Assembly (NCBI GenBank): GCA_965644315.1
Contig: CBFFRQ010000044.1
Span: 248,001 to 312,000, forward strand
Direction of reading: 5' to 3'
From: Caecitellus pseudoparvulus
Taxonomy: Eukaryota; Bigyra: Bicosoecida
DNA length: 64,000 nt
Under the pieces are notes generated by a model. That model worked only from the letters and a program-made list of their open reading frames with translations, ran no database searches and was not told where the DNA came from. Shown here in pieces: positions 1 through 9,994 of the stretch; position 1 is the stretch's first letter; each line of letters opens with the position of its first letter. Both the position numbers and the translations under genes were made by a program.

Positions 1-3
1 GGC

Positions 4-1965
4 ATGCAACAACAGGAGACCAAGGGGATTCAAAGGCAGTGCAGTTCCAGTGCATGCAGTGCTACTGAGCTGCAACCCGTCCTGCGGGGCGTGGACGTCA
101 GGGCGCTGTCCGGCTTGCGCGGCCTCATGGCTCTGCATGTGGCCGTTTTTCACTTCATGTACTACAGCACGCTGCGGTGGGACCTGCAGGGCTCGCCGCA
201 GATGCCATGGTTTTTCATGTTGTCTGGCTTCACTCTCACTCTCGTGTACGGTCCTCAGCGGGTAGTGTCGGAATGCCCCTGCGGACCGTGGCGGTGTCAC
301 ACCCCGACAAGCCGCTCCACTCCTGACCTCGCCAAAGGCGAGGGCGGCCGCCAGAGCCGTTCCTGCGGCTGCTCATCCGGGGCAGCGTACCGGGCAGACT
401 CTGGTGACGTGGGGCTGGGCTTGGCTGCGTTCTGGCAGAACCGGTGTGCTCGAGTGGCGCCGTTGTACTACCTCATGACTGTGGCCGGCGCAGCAATGGC
501 GGCAGTGGGGCACGGGCTCACTCCACCCACTACGGCAGCACTGGGCTGGGCGGGCGTGGCAAACACCACCTTCACAACCACACTGCTTGTGTTTGCGGCA
601 GGGCTGAACCTGGACGTGCCTGCCTGGACCATTTGCACGTTGGCGGTCATGTGGCTGTTTTTCCCGCGCCTACTTGCACAGGCGCAACGCCAGACCAACG
701 ACAGCTTGGTGAGGAGCATGCTGCGGCACTTCTGGCTGCAGCTAGTGCTGACTGCTGTGGTGTTCGCGGCGGTGTTCTGGCTCCTGCCTGCCCCCTCGGG
801 GCCCTTGCTAGCCTTCCCTGCCGCAACCATGCACCCGTTGCTTCGCCTGCCACTTTTCTTCATGGGCATTGTCGCTGGCGTGCTGCGGCTGCGGTATGTG
901 CATGGGGCATCTGCCTGGCTGCGGTGCTCGTGCTTTAGCTGTGTGCGGTGCAGGGACGGCGCCGCTTTTGCGCCGGGGTGTGTGTCCCCCGTCGTACAGC
1001 GGTGCAGCTCAGGCGACGCGGAAACTGATGGTCACGCCTGGGCATCTGTGGTGGACGGCCACAGCGCACTGATGGCGCTGGCCTTCCTCGTCCCCATCCT
1101 GGCCAACATAATTTCAGGCGAAGAAACTCACGCCAATGTGTGGCTGCAAGCCCTTGTCCCGCTCAGCCAGCTGTCAGTGCTGTTTGCGCTGACGCTGGAC
1201 GACGGCAGGTCGTGGCTTGGCTGGCTTCTGCGCAGCCCGCCCGCCCAAGCCCTGGGCAACATTTCCCTTGCTCTGTACCTGTGCCACTTCCCAGTCATGA
1301 ACGCCACCACCTTCATCCTGGCTGGGCCCGTCACGTGGCACAGGGGCGTGCTGAACTGCCAGGGCGAGTTCGCAGGGCAGCCGGCGCAGCTGGCTGACTG
1401 CGAGAAACGCACCGAGCAGTGGTTTCAAGCCAAGCTGCTGCCTGCGTGGGCCATCGCACCCTGTCTTGGCGCAGCACTGCTCCTGGCTTACTTCCTGCAC
1501 GTGGCAGTGGAGGCACCACTGCGGCACACGTGCAGGGCGCGGGGCAGCGTCCTGCCACCTTCCGATCCGACCCGGCCGCCGATTTTCGTCGCAGCTACCG
1601 GCGGCAGTGGTGACACGCCTGGCCCATCCACTTCGAAGCCAACGAAACCCAACACGCTCGGCAGCGAATCCCGCCCTTCAAAGGTCTCAGCACACCCCCA
1701 GCGCATACTCAGCGTCGATGACAGTGCCGTGCTGGGTGCCAAGGGTGGGCAGTTTGGGACAAAGTTTGAAGGGGCAGGGGAGGCAAAGCAGGGGGAGCAG
1801 CCCAGTGAGCGCATGTTGCCTGGAATGGTGTCCCCTTCTGCTATCATGTGTGCCGACGGCGACACACCGAAGCCAACGGTGTGCATGGGGCAGAGGGCGG
1901 AGCGCAGTGGCTCGGGCGGCCTGCACACGGTCTCGGGCAGGCCCGCCTCGTCCTCCCTTGTGTGA
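4..1965 (+). CDS. Acyltransferase-3 family multi-pass membrane protein (copy A)
   Basis: Predicted 653-residue integral membrane O-acyltransferase of the acyltransferase-3 (OafA/YrhL-like) family. Such enzymes transfer acetyl or longer acyl groups to sugars or lipids across a membrane. The family signature starts near residue 32: a Gly-Leu-Arg-Gly stretch leading into a helix with the conserved His (AVFHF), then a second helix ending LSGFTLTL. The Phe-x-x-Asn-Arg-x-x-Arg-x-x-Pro-Leu-Tyr motif lies near residue 143, followed by many hydrophobic helices up to about residue 510. The last 150 residues are polar, Ser/Pro-rich and probably cytosolic. The ATG is three bases from the window edge, so upstream exons cannot be excluded, although the family domain is complete. 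No intron is seen. The next gene is a paralogue in tandem. Substrate unknown. Confidence 0.8.
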   Translation: MQQQETKGIQRQCSSSACSATELQPVLRGVDVRALSGLRGLMALHVAVFHFMYYSTLRWDLQGSPQMPWFFMLSGFTLTLVYGPQRVVSECPCGPWRCHTPTSRSTPDLAKGEGGRQSRSCGCSSGAAYRADSGDVGLGLAAFWQNRCARVAPLYYLMTVAGAAMAAVGHGLTPPTTAALGWAGVANTTFTTTLLVFAAGLNLDVPAWTICTLAVMWLFFPRLLAQAQRQTNDSLVRSMLRHFWLQLVLTAVVFAAVFWLLPAPSGPLLAFPAATMHPLLRLPLFFMGIVAGVLRLRYVHGASAWLRCSCFSCVRCRDGAAFAPGCVSPVVQRCSSGDAETDGHAWASVVDGHSALMALAFLVPILANIISGEETHANVWLQALVPLSQLSVLFALTLDDGRSWLGWLLRSPPAQALGNISLALYLCHFPVMNATTFILAGPVTWHRGVLNCQGEFAGQPAQLADCEKRTEQWFQAKLLPAWAIAPCLGAALLLAYFLHVAVEAPLRHTCRARGSVLPPSDPTRPPIFVAATGGSGDTPGPSTSKPTKPNTLGSESRPSKVSAHPQRILSVDDSAVLGAKGGQFGTKFEGAGEAKQGEQPSERMLPGMVSPSAIMCADGDTPKPTVCMGQRAERSGSGGLHTVSGRPASSSLV

Positions 1966-2148
1966 CATGCTGTGAGATGGCATTCGCCCCATCGCAGCCA
2001 AATTCATGTACTTCGCGCAGTCCTACCAGGGCACCCACAAGTCCCGTGAAGGTGCTGTGTGTGCCGGCTGCAGGCTGCACCAACGTGGCTGCCGTGCGGA
2101 AATTGGCTGTGCAAAACACGCTCCGCCGTGCGTTGTGTCCCTGTCGAC

Positions 2149-3771
2149 ATGCTCCCCGCCGCAAGCACCCCGCAGGGGCCAGAACACGAAAGTACTAATC
2201 GGCACCTTATTTCAGCCTCGGCTGTGCCTGACTCGCCCGTGGCAGGCACAGCGTCCCCGGGCCGTGTGGATCTGACTGCCCACACTGGCTTACGAGGTTT
2301 GTTGGCGGTGTACGTCGTCGTCTTCCACCTGTGCATGTTCGGGCCGCTGCAGTGGGACCTGCAGGGCTCTGCAATCATGCCTTTCTTCTTCTTGCTCTCT
2401 GGTTTCAGTCTCGCTGTCGTGAACACTGACCCCGACGCGCTGGCTGCCGAGGCGGCACGCAGCGCGCGGCAACGGGCCACATCCCCTCCCCGCCTGGCGC
2501 CCCTGGACTGGCAGACGTTCATGCAGAACCGCTGGGCACGTGTTGGGCCTCTGTACGTGCTGGGGAATGTGGCGGGGTTCGCGCTGACCTTCACGGGGCA
2601 TGGGAGCACGCCGCCTCAGCCAGACACCCTGGGCCCTGCCTCGGCAGTGACTGCTTCATTCACGTCAACCTTGTTTGGTGGCGCCTTTGGATTGCCACTG
2701 GATCCGCCCACGTGGACCATCGCCACGCTACTGGTGCTGTGGGCGGTGTTTCCGCTCGCGCTGCGGTGGTCCCAGAGACTGACGCGGGCAGAACTGGCCA
2801 GAAACATCGTGCTGCTGTACTGGCTGCAAGTGCTGACGATGCTGTGTTTCATTGTCTTCAGTGTGCTCACTGGCCTGGGCCAGCCCTTCATTAACGGCAC
2901 CATGAACCCGCTGTCACGAGTGCCGCTCTTCCTGATGGGAGTGCTTGGTGGCATTCTGCACCTGCACAACGCAGGGGCCGAAAGACACATCTGGCCGACC
3001 CTGCCGTTGTGCTGCACTCGATGCGCTGCGTCTGATGCGAACTCCTGCTGCGGTGATTGCGCTGGGAATGTGGACGCATGGGCAGCCGGCCTTGTGACAG
3101 CCTTCGTTGCCTTCATCATCCCCAACGTGGGCTGGGGGCTGCAGACGGGCGGAGCAGTGTACCTGCAAGCCTTTGCTCCCATGGCTCAGTTGGCGCTGAT
3201 ATCAGCCTTGGCACGGGGAGGGCAGGGCAGGGGGGAAGGCCAGGGTCCCAGAGGCAGGTGTCGGTGCAAGTCACTGCTGAGCAGCGCCCCTGCGCAGTGG
3301 CTCGGCAAGCTGTCGCTCGCCATTTACGTTGTGCACTTTCCCATCATGAACACGTTTACTTGGGCTGTAGCTGGGCAGTTGCCCGTGGACGTGGAGCTGC
3401 GCTGCGAGTCGGCGTTTCAGCCAGGCACGCTGGCAAGGAAACGCTGCGAGGATGCACGGGCAGAGTACTTTGCTGCTCGCGCTCTGCCAGTGTGGGCCAT
3501 TCTCCCCGCCTTTGTTGCTTCACTAGTCCTGGCCTGGACTGTGTACCAGCTTGTGGAAGCGCCGTGCAGAGCGCGGCTGCGGGCAGAAGCCACTCAGCGA
3601 AGTCTGCCAGAGCAGGCGGAGCTCTTCAATGTGCTGCCGACCGTGATGGAGGAGTCCCAAGAGGAATCCGACGGGGTGACATCTGCTTCCGAATCACCCC
3701 ACCTTGGGTCCACAGCTGCTGCAGGCGCACTTGTTGAACTGCCTGCTCTGCCCGCCTCTCGGGGCCCATGA
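2149..3771 (+). CDS. Acyltransferase-3 family multi-pass membrane protein (copy B)
   Basis: Second acyltransferase-3 protein, 540 residues, 183 bp downstream of copy A on the same strand. The open frame extends upstream of 2149, but the first in-frame ATG is at 2149. It has the same landmarks in the same order as copy A: GLRGLLAVYVVVFHL near residue 48, WDLQGSAIMPFFFLLSGFSL, FMQNRWARVGPLYVL, a WTIATLLVLW helix, and a terminal helix (LVEAPCRARLR) followed by a short acidic tail. A Cys-rich loop sits in the middle of both copies. The shared architecture indicates tandem duplication followed by strong divergence. It is intronless. The role is inferred from family only: probable transfer of an acyl group to a carbohydrate or lipid in the secretory system or at the plasma membrane. 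Confidence 0.82.
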   Translation: MLPAASTPQGPEHESTNRHLISASAVPDSPVAGTASPGRVDLTAHTGLRGLLAVYVVVFHLCMFGPLQWDLQGSAIMPFFFLLSGFSLAVVNTDPDALAAEAARSARQRATSPPRLAPLDWQTFMQNRWARVGPLYVLGNVAGFALTFTGHGSTPPQPDTLGPASAVTASFTSTLFGGAFGLPLDPPTWTIATLLVLWAVFPLALRWSQRLTRAELARNIVLLYWLQVLTMLCFIVFSVLTGLGQPFINGTMNPLSRVPLFLMGVLGGILHLHNAGAERHIWPTLPLCCTRCAASDANSCCGDCAGNVDAWAAGLVTAFVAFIIPNVGWGLQTGGAVYLQAFAPMAQLALISALARGGQGRGEGQGPRGRCRCKSLLSSAPAQWLGKLSLAIYVVHFPIMNTFTWAVAGQLPVDVELRCESAFQPGTLARKRCEDARAEYFAARALPVWAILPAFVASLVLAWTVYQLVEAPCRARLRAEATQRSLPEQAELFNVLPTVMEESQEESDGVTSASESPHLGSTAAAGALVELPALPASRGP

Positions 3772-4323
3772 AGGGTGCGGCGTGGCTGCTCTCAGCTTGC
3801 GCCTTGGCGCTGGCACATCCTTACCGGACACCCTCCGGCCCTCAGTGGACTGGCGTGCATGAATTTATCGATAATTTACACCATTGGTGACCCCGCCACC
3901 TTCTCGCAATGTTGTCGCATGGGTGTGATGTGTGAGTGACGTTGAAGTAGCGCATGTGCAGATTCCTCAAACATCCCAAGCGCTGCTGGGGCTCTGTAGC
4001 CTTGCCCAGGGCAAATGGTCTCGAGCCTGACAGAAAAATACAGCATATGACTCTCGGCATCCTGGTTTGAGCCCCCCGATGCCAGTGCGAAGGCGGGGGG
4101 TTGTGGCGTGGGGTCAAGATGCGGAGACCCGCGCCTCAAAATCCGCAGCGCAGCTCAGCTCACTGACAGCGAGCCGTCACATCCAAATTTCAGCGAGACT
4201 CAGCATCTCTGTTTAAAGCGTTTGAAAATTCAGTCAGCTTGCTCGTATTGAGTCCCCTTCCGAGGACTGTTTCAGACAGCGGGGCTTGACTCTAGGCTTG
4301 AAGTTCACTGCCGCGGCAAAAGC

Positions 4324-5316
4324 ATGCCAAGTACAGCTAGCCAGTTCGCTGGTGCGCCCACCAGAAAGGGTGAAAGCGCGGCTGGTGACTGGACTGTCGA
4401 CCAATTCCGACTTCCTCTCTTCGGGGTTGCCTGCGAGGTCTGGTTTGGTCAAGGAAGCCGCTGCAGTGGCACTTGCCTTGCAGCTGCAAAGGCAACTCTG
4501 GTCATTGACATCCCCCCCCGTGCAGCAGCGCTTCCTCAGCCTGTGGAGCTGAAGCCGCTTCCGACATGCACAGTGGAGCGATGCATGGCGTGCGACTGCT
4601 GGGCACGCCAGCGCTCAGGGCATGCCAACCCTACGCCGAGTCACATGCCTCCGCACCGCCCCGTACCACTTCGGGCAAAGCCCCCCGCGGGGTACAGAGG
4701 AGTGTGTGCAGCGCCAGACACCGCAACTATTTCCGGGCTTGTGTGCAGAACACAACCACGTTTTGGCCATGCGGCTGTGTGCGTTGTCCGAGGTGCGAAT
4801 GGGCCGGAATACCCCCCACCAACTACAAGCAGCGTTTCTTGGAACAGTTCATCTCGCTTTCGTGCGGCACACCCTGAGGCAGGTATGCCGCTGCTCTCCG
4901 CGAGCCCTTCTCTTCTTAATCAAGAGGCGCCTTGTGCACGAGTGGCATGCAAGTCGGGACGAGCGGGCCATGCCTGCCAGAGCCCAGCCTCAACATTGGT
5001 TGTCCCACCCTGCCGGCAGGGGCCAAGGTGGGTGAACCCTTCTTACACCAACTGGCTACGGGGCGCGGGCCCGGCGCAACACCCAAAGGAGCTCGACTCG
5101 CACTTTCAGCAGGTCTTGTACGTTGGAAGTGCAGGACACGGACCAGAGATGCCGTATGAGGTGGGCAGGCCTGCTGTCGGCGGCGTGGCAGCCCCAGGGG
5201 CTTTCTCCATTGCAGCACTGGGATGGAGTCCTACTCGAAAACGTGCGCGAAGTGCATCCAGCGCCGTGGGAGTTGCAAGCCCCAAAGCAGCTCGCGTTTG
5301 TGCTTGCTGCTGCTGA
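4324..5316 (+). CDS. Doubtful 330-residue open frame
   Basis: An ATG-started open frame of 330 codons lies in the gene-poor stretch between the acyltransferases and the seryl-tRNA synthetase. Its translation is rich in Ala, Pro, Cys, Arg and Ser, with no predicted membrane helix, no family motif and no periodic repeat. Other frames of the same stretch are also open for 80-130 codons, as expected by chance in GC-rich DNA. It could be a lineage-specific protein or simply random open sequence; I favour the latter. Confidence 0.15.
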   Translation: MPSTASQFAGAPTRKGESAAGDWTVDQFRLPLFGVACEVWFGQGSRCSGTCLAAAKATLVIDIPPRAAALPQPVELKPLPTCTVERCMACDCWARQRSGHANPTPSHMPPHRPVPLRAKPPAGYRGVCAAPDTATISGLVCRTQPRFGHAAVCVVRGANGPEYPPPTTSSVSWNSSSRFRAAHPEAGMPLLSASPSLLNQEAPCARVACKSGRAGHACQSPASTLVVPPCRQGPRWVNPSYTNWLRGAGPAQHPKELDSHFQQVLYVGSAGHGPEMPYEVGRPAVGGVAAPGAFSIAALGWSPTRKRARSASSAVGVASPKAARVCACCC

Positions 5317-5422
5317 AGTATGACAAGGAATGCGGGCGGGGGCATTGGCCCCATGGCAAACGTAAGCGCCCAGCCCAGCTGAGGGGGGTATAGTCAGAAC
5401 ACCAACACCAACTTGATGATAC

Positions 5423-5430
5423 TATAAAAT
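5423..5430 (+). promoter_or_regulatory. TATA-like octamer upstream of seryl-tRNA synthetase
   Basis: TATAAAAT stands out in otherwise GC-rich sequence, 343 bp before the seryl-tRNA synthetase start codon. That distance would imply a long 5' leader, so its use as a core promoter is a guess. Confidence 0.2.
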
Positions 5431-5772
5431 GAATGGTGTAGCTTCGCGGCACTGCGTAGGCATAATCAGCGCCTGTGCTCGCCGCCGGCACAAGATCCAG
5501 CTGTGGCGCCGAGCAAGGCAGACTTCAGGCCCACTTTCCAACCCCACCGTACACAATATCCCAGCAGTTCAGCGACTACAACCTGCTGACCGTGTGCATT
5601 GTGCCAGGCAGTGCTGTGTACGGCACCGCGACGTCGCATGTGCGTTTCAGCGTTTCGCTGCAGCTGCACGCTTTGCGTGCGGGATTCTGCAAGGCTCCGT
5701 GCCCCGCAGCGAAACACACCCCGCCCACTTGCCACAGAAACGACCAAGTAGCACCTCCTCGGCCTTTCAACC

Positions 5773-7883
5773 ATGCCTATCGACATCAATTGGCTCCGGG
5801 ACTACAAGGGAGGCGACCCTGGTGAGCTCGTTCTTGCAGCTCGCTGCCTTCTGTGAAAGCTGTGCACGTTCCGTGCGTCCACGGCTCCTTGGCATGTGCA
5901 GAGAAGTGGCGCCAATCCCAGGCGAAGCGCTTTGAAGGACCTGAGACTGTGGACGCAGTGGTGGCCAAGGATGAGGTGTGTGGCTGGTGCGGGGAGGGAG
6001 GGTGTTGTGCCTGGTGTGCGCTCAATTTCCGCACCATGCTCTCCTGCAGGAATGGCGCGCCATCACCTTGGAGTACGAGGGCAAGCTGCAGCAGGCTGGC
6101 GTCGTACAGAAGGAGGTGTGTACAGCCATGTCTACGCCCAGGTGATGAAGCGTGCTCTCAGCCACGTCGCCCTTTCAACCTTGACGTGCAGATCACCAAG
6201 CGCAAGAAGGCCAAGGAGGATGCCGCCGACCTCATCACCTCCCTGAAGGAGCTCAAGGCAGCTGTGCCCGCCCTGAAGGCCCGCCGAGCTGAGATCGAGG
6301 CTGAGCGCGCCGTCCTGCTGCGCTGTGTGGGCAACATGGTGCACGAGTCTGTGGTGGTGAGCAAGGACGAGGCGCTGAACGAGGTGGTGTCGGAGTGGGG
6401 AGTCAAGGGGCGGCCCGCAGGCATGCCCGCTGACGCGGAGGTGCTGCACCACCACGAGCTGCTGGCCATGATCGGAGGGTATGAGCCTGAGCGCGGGGCG
6501 GCCGTGGCCGGCCACCGTGGCTACTTCTTGCGCGGCCCCGGTGTAATGCTGAACATGGCGTTGCAGGCTTACGGCGCTGCGTTTCTGCGCGCACGCGGGT
6601 ATGATCCGGTGCAGCCCCCCTTTTTCATGAAGAAGGACGTCATGGGCGGTGTCGCGCAGCTGGATGACTTCGACGAGCAGCTGTACAAGGTGTCCAAGGA
6701 CGCCCCTGCCGCAGCGGCAGCAGGCAGCGGCGGCGCAGCTGACCCCGACGCCGATGTCAAGTTCCTGATCGCGACGTCTGAGCAGCCCATCTGTGCCATG
6801 CACCAAGGCGAGCACTTCGCCCCTGCTGACCTGCCCATCAAGTACGCCGGCATTTCCACGTGCTTCCGCAAGGAGGCCGGCAAGCACGGCAAGGACGTGT
6901 GGGGCATTTTCCGCGTGCACCAGTTCGACAAGGTGGAGCAGTTCGTCATCTGCGAGCCAGACAAGAGCTGGGAAGAACACGAGCGCATGCGCCAGACGGC
7001 AGAGGAGTTCTACCAGAGCCTGGGCATCCCTTACAACGTCGTGAACATCGTTTCGGGCGAGTTGAATTCCGCCGCGGCGAAGAAGTACGACTTGGAGGGC
7101 TGGTTCCCAGGCTACGGCGAGCACAAGGAGCTGGTGTCTGCCTCCAACTGCACTGACTACCAGTCCCGTGCCATGGAAATCCGCTTGGGCCACGCCAAGG
7201 ACGCGCAGGGCAACAAGACGTACGTGCACATGCTGAACGCGACGTTGTGTGCGTGCACCCGCACAATCTGTGCGTTGCTGGAGAACGGCCAGACGCCAGA
7301 GGGCATCAACATCCCCGAGCCCCTGGTGCCGTTCTGCGGTGGTGTCACATTCTTGCCCTTCGTGAAGAAGCGCCCTCCCCCCCCCAAGGAGCAGACTAAG
7401 GGTGGCAAGGGTGGCAAGGGTGGCAAGGGCGGCAAGGGCGGCAAGGGCGGCAAGAAGAAGGCTGCTGGCGGCGAGAAGAAGGCCGCCCCTGCCCCTGCTC
7501 CACCTGCCGCTGGTGCGCCTGGCACCGAGGCAGCCCCTTCAGCGACCAGCGCCACTGCGCCGCAAGTGCCGGCAGGGTCGGCTCTGCCAGCGGAAGCGCG
7601 CCCATCTCTCAGCACCATTGACGGGCTGAAGGCCTTGGATGGTCTGCTGGCCAACACGGCGTACGTGGACGGCTTCAACCCCACAGCTGAGGACGCTGTT
7701 GTGTTTGAGCTGCTGAACGCGGAGCTTGGCGGCACGGCACCCTATGAGCGCTCATACCCCCACATGGCACGGTGGTGGGCCACGATGCAGGCACAGACCG
7801 CCGCGGAGCGTGCTGCGTGGCCGGCCACAGCCAAGCAGTTGGCCGCAGGCACCCCCACGGAGTCCCTCCTGTTCAAGGCGTGA
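5773..7883 (+). CDS. SARS1: Cytosolic seryl-tRNA synthetase with C-terminal GST-C/EF1B-like extension
   Basis: Charges tRNA(Ser) with serine in the cytosol. Exons 5773-5821, 5902-5975, 6050-6115 and 6192-7883 give 626 residues. The N-terminus (MPIDINWLRDYKGGDPEKWRQSQ split over the first two exons) matches eukaryotic SerRS. The coiled-coil tRNA-binding arm spans about residues 30-115. Class II motif 1 is near FLRGPGVMLNMALQAY, motif 2 is FRKEAGKHGKDVWGIFRVHQF, and motif 3 is LNATLCACTRTICALLENGQ. After the normal end of the enzyme come six GGK repeats, a Lys-rich then Ala/Pro-rich linker, and from about residue 536 a segment (IDGLKALDGLLANTAYVDGF, later YPHMARWWATMQ) resembling the GST-C-like N-terminal domain of EF1-beta. 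Such domains dock synthetases or elongation factors together. The SerRS call is firm; the appended domain is an inference from sequence pattern. Confidence 0.95.
7401..7454 (+). repeat. Six tandem 9-bp units encoding Gly-Gly-Lys
   Basis: Three copies of GGTGGCAAG followed by three of GGCGGCAAG, in frame inside the seryl-tRNA synthetase gene. The repeat encodes a basic flexible linker between the catalytic core and the added C-terminal domain. The third-position change between copies 3 and 4 suggests expansion in two rounds. Confidence 0.9.
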
Positions 7884-7917
7884 TGCCGCCGCACGTTCGC
7901 AGGAATGCATTGCAGGA

Positions 7918-9994
7918 TCACACGCGGATCTCATCCAGCAGGCTGGCATCGTCGTTGAGGGAGCCGAAGAGCTCCAAGTTGAACTTACCGCCAGTGGACA
8001 ACATCTTGCACATGCGGTCGATGGCAGTGGCGGCCATGACGGTTTGCAGGAACGCCTCGATGAGCTGGTCCACGCCAATGCCCAGGGTGGAGAAGTCCTT
8101 GCGGTCAGCCAGCAGCAGGCGCTCTGCCTCGGTGGTCCAGGTCAGGTCACCGGTCAGCTTGGACAGGTTGGTGCCCAGCATGCCCCAGGAAAACACCTCC
8201 CCGCCCACTTCGTCCTTGAGCGGGTCGCGCGCGCGGCGGGCATAGGCGGCCACCGGGCGCCACCCCGTTCCCGTGTAGCTCACCATCATGCGCATGTCAG
8301 CGACGAAAATGTCACCCTTGCGGTTGGGCAGGGTGCCGACGTGGTACAGGCGGCCTTCCCGCGCATCCACGCTGCCCCACGCGGCGTTTCCGATGAGCGC
8401 CTGCACGATGAACTTGTCGTAGTGGAACTCCGTCGCCATGAACTCGTCCAGCTCCTTCTTGGAGAGAATGGTGAACACACCCTGCCCTGCGTTGGAGTAG
8501 GGCACCTTGATGACGCCCGTGCCGCCGAGGGACTTGATGGCGAAGGGCACGGCCTCCTTCTGCACGTCGTGCAGGGTGGTGGGCGTCGTGATGCGCAGGT
8601 GAGAGCCCTTGGCCTCCATCTGCCCGTTGAAGTAGTCGTACGCCTTGCTGGCCATGAGCTTGTTGCGGCCACCAGCCAGGCAGGGCAGGATGGGGTTCAG
8701 GATGCGCGTGCGGGTGTGGATGGGGATGCGCGTCCAGGGGCGCTGGGTGACGTATCGGAACGCCGCACGCACTGGCAGCCACACATGCCCCGGCAGATCC
8801 AGGCTGGCAGCCGGCACCTCCACGCGCTCAGCGCCAGTGGCCTCGGCAGCGCCTGACGCAGACGCCTCTGCGTCTTGAGGAGGCAGGAAGGCCCCCGCAG
8901 GCGCTGTGGCGGAGCGCCTCTCAGTGTGGGGGGCGTCGGCGGGAATGTCTTCCTCCTTCACCCGCACCCACGCCACACGCTCCTCATCGAACACAACGGG
9001 GGGCTTGCTGTCCGTCAGGTAGAACTCGGCCATGTACACGGGCTCGCCGGCCACCTCGGACATGACGCTGGCGTACCCACTGGCCTCCATGACGTTCTTG
9101 TCATAGATGACTGCCAACACGCCCTCCACTGGGTCGCTGAGCTCGCACGAGGGCTCCTTGGGAGCGGCAGCCTCAGCGCCAGCCGAGCCGGGCGCTGCAG
9201 GCTCCTTCATGAGGTCTGCGAAGGTGGTCTCGATGAGGCGGCGGTAGCCACCGTCCTCCTCTGTCTCGCGAAGCAGGGGGAAGGACTTTTGCCCACTGGG
9301 ACAGCTGTTGGTCTCGATCACCACCACCTTGGCCTTGCCCTCCATGGTGGAGCACATGAAGGTGTCGCAGCCAGCCCAGCGGAAGAATTCTGTGGGGAGG
9401 GGTGGGCTAGCGCGCGGTGAGTGCGTGGCGCGGCAAGGAAGGCGGCAGCCGTGAGCAGAACCACAGCGGGCCTTCGCTGCGCAGATGGCTTCGACTCACT
9501 GGGCTTGTACGCGAGCAGCGTCTCCAGCTCCTCCTTGGTCACAGAGGGGTGCATGTGCGTGTATCGCTTGATGAGTTGCGCCTGTACAGGGGGCAGAGGG
9601 AGGCGCCGTGGCGAGCTAGTGGCGCCTTGCGAAGGGGGCGTCGCTCGGAGCAACTTCGATTTCCGCGCCGGCAGCCACAGAATCCTGGCCTGGCGGCAAA
9701 CCCGCCGAGTGCCCAGGCATACAGACATGTCACGCACCGGCTTCATGTTGAAGAAAGTCGCCACCATGGGGTGGATGGCTGCGTTCAGCACTCTGTGCAG
9801 GGTGGCGGGAGCTTGATGCAGCGCCTGATGCAGCAAGCGCCACCACGCCGATGCTGGTGATTGCAAGGGCTCCCCACGCACCGAGGGTAGAAGTGCTGCT
9901 CTGGCTCAAAGCCATCTTCGGGCTTGATGACCTTGGTGCTGCCAGACTTGGACTTGATTGCGGCAGTGCCGACGACGCTTGCTGCAGCAGCCAT
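7918..9994 (-). CDS. Unrecognised protein with ATP-grasp-like motifs
   Basis: Four exons (9994-9882, 9792-9738, 9581-9500, 9389-7918, read on the minus strand) give 573 residues. The reconstructed N-terminal part runs smoothly across the junctions (PRVLNAAIHP, FFNMKPAQLIKRY, LAYKPKFFRWAGCDTF). I do not recognise the family. Three elements recall ATP-grasp enzymes: VIETNSCPSGQ near residue 105 (an E-x-N metal-ligand-like motif), GVIKVPYSNAGQGVF near 374 (a Lys plus Gly-rich ATP loop), and ADMRMMV near 442 (a D-x-R strand). The E-x-N element precedes the ATP loop, the reverse of the usual order. There is no signal peptide or membrane helix. The stop codon is 34 bp from that of seryl-tRNA synthetase on the other strand. 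The exon structure is more certain than the function. Confidence 0.7.

Larger units (their letters stand above)
3772..5772. other. 2-kb stretch without a recognisable gene
   Basis: Several open frames cross this stretch but none resembles a known family, has convincing splice sites or shows an obvious domain. It is locally less GC-rich (for example around 3850-4000 and 4180-4270) than the genes on either side. I looked for tRNA A/B boxes and spliceosomal snRNA landmarks and found none that were convincing. It presumably holds the 3' end of the acyltransferase copy B transcript and the 5' region of the seryl-tRNA synthetase gene. Confidence 0.5.

Noticed and set aside
2059-2148. Longer start for acyltransferase copy B
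   Set aside because: The upstream part of the frame has no ATG; nuclear genes should start at the ATG at 2149.
4050-4090. Possible tRNA T-loop (GGTTTGAGCCCC)
   Set aside because: No matching acceptor stem, D-loop or A box at the right distance.
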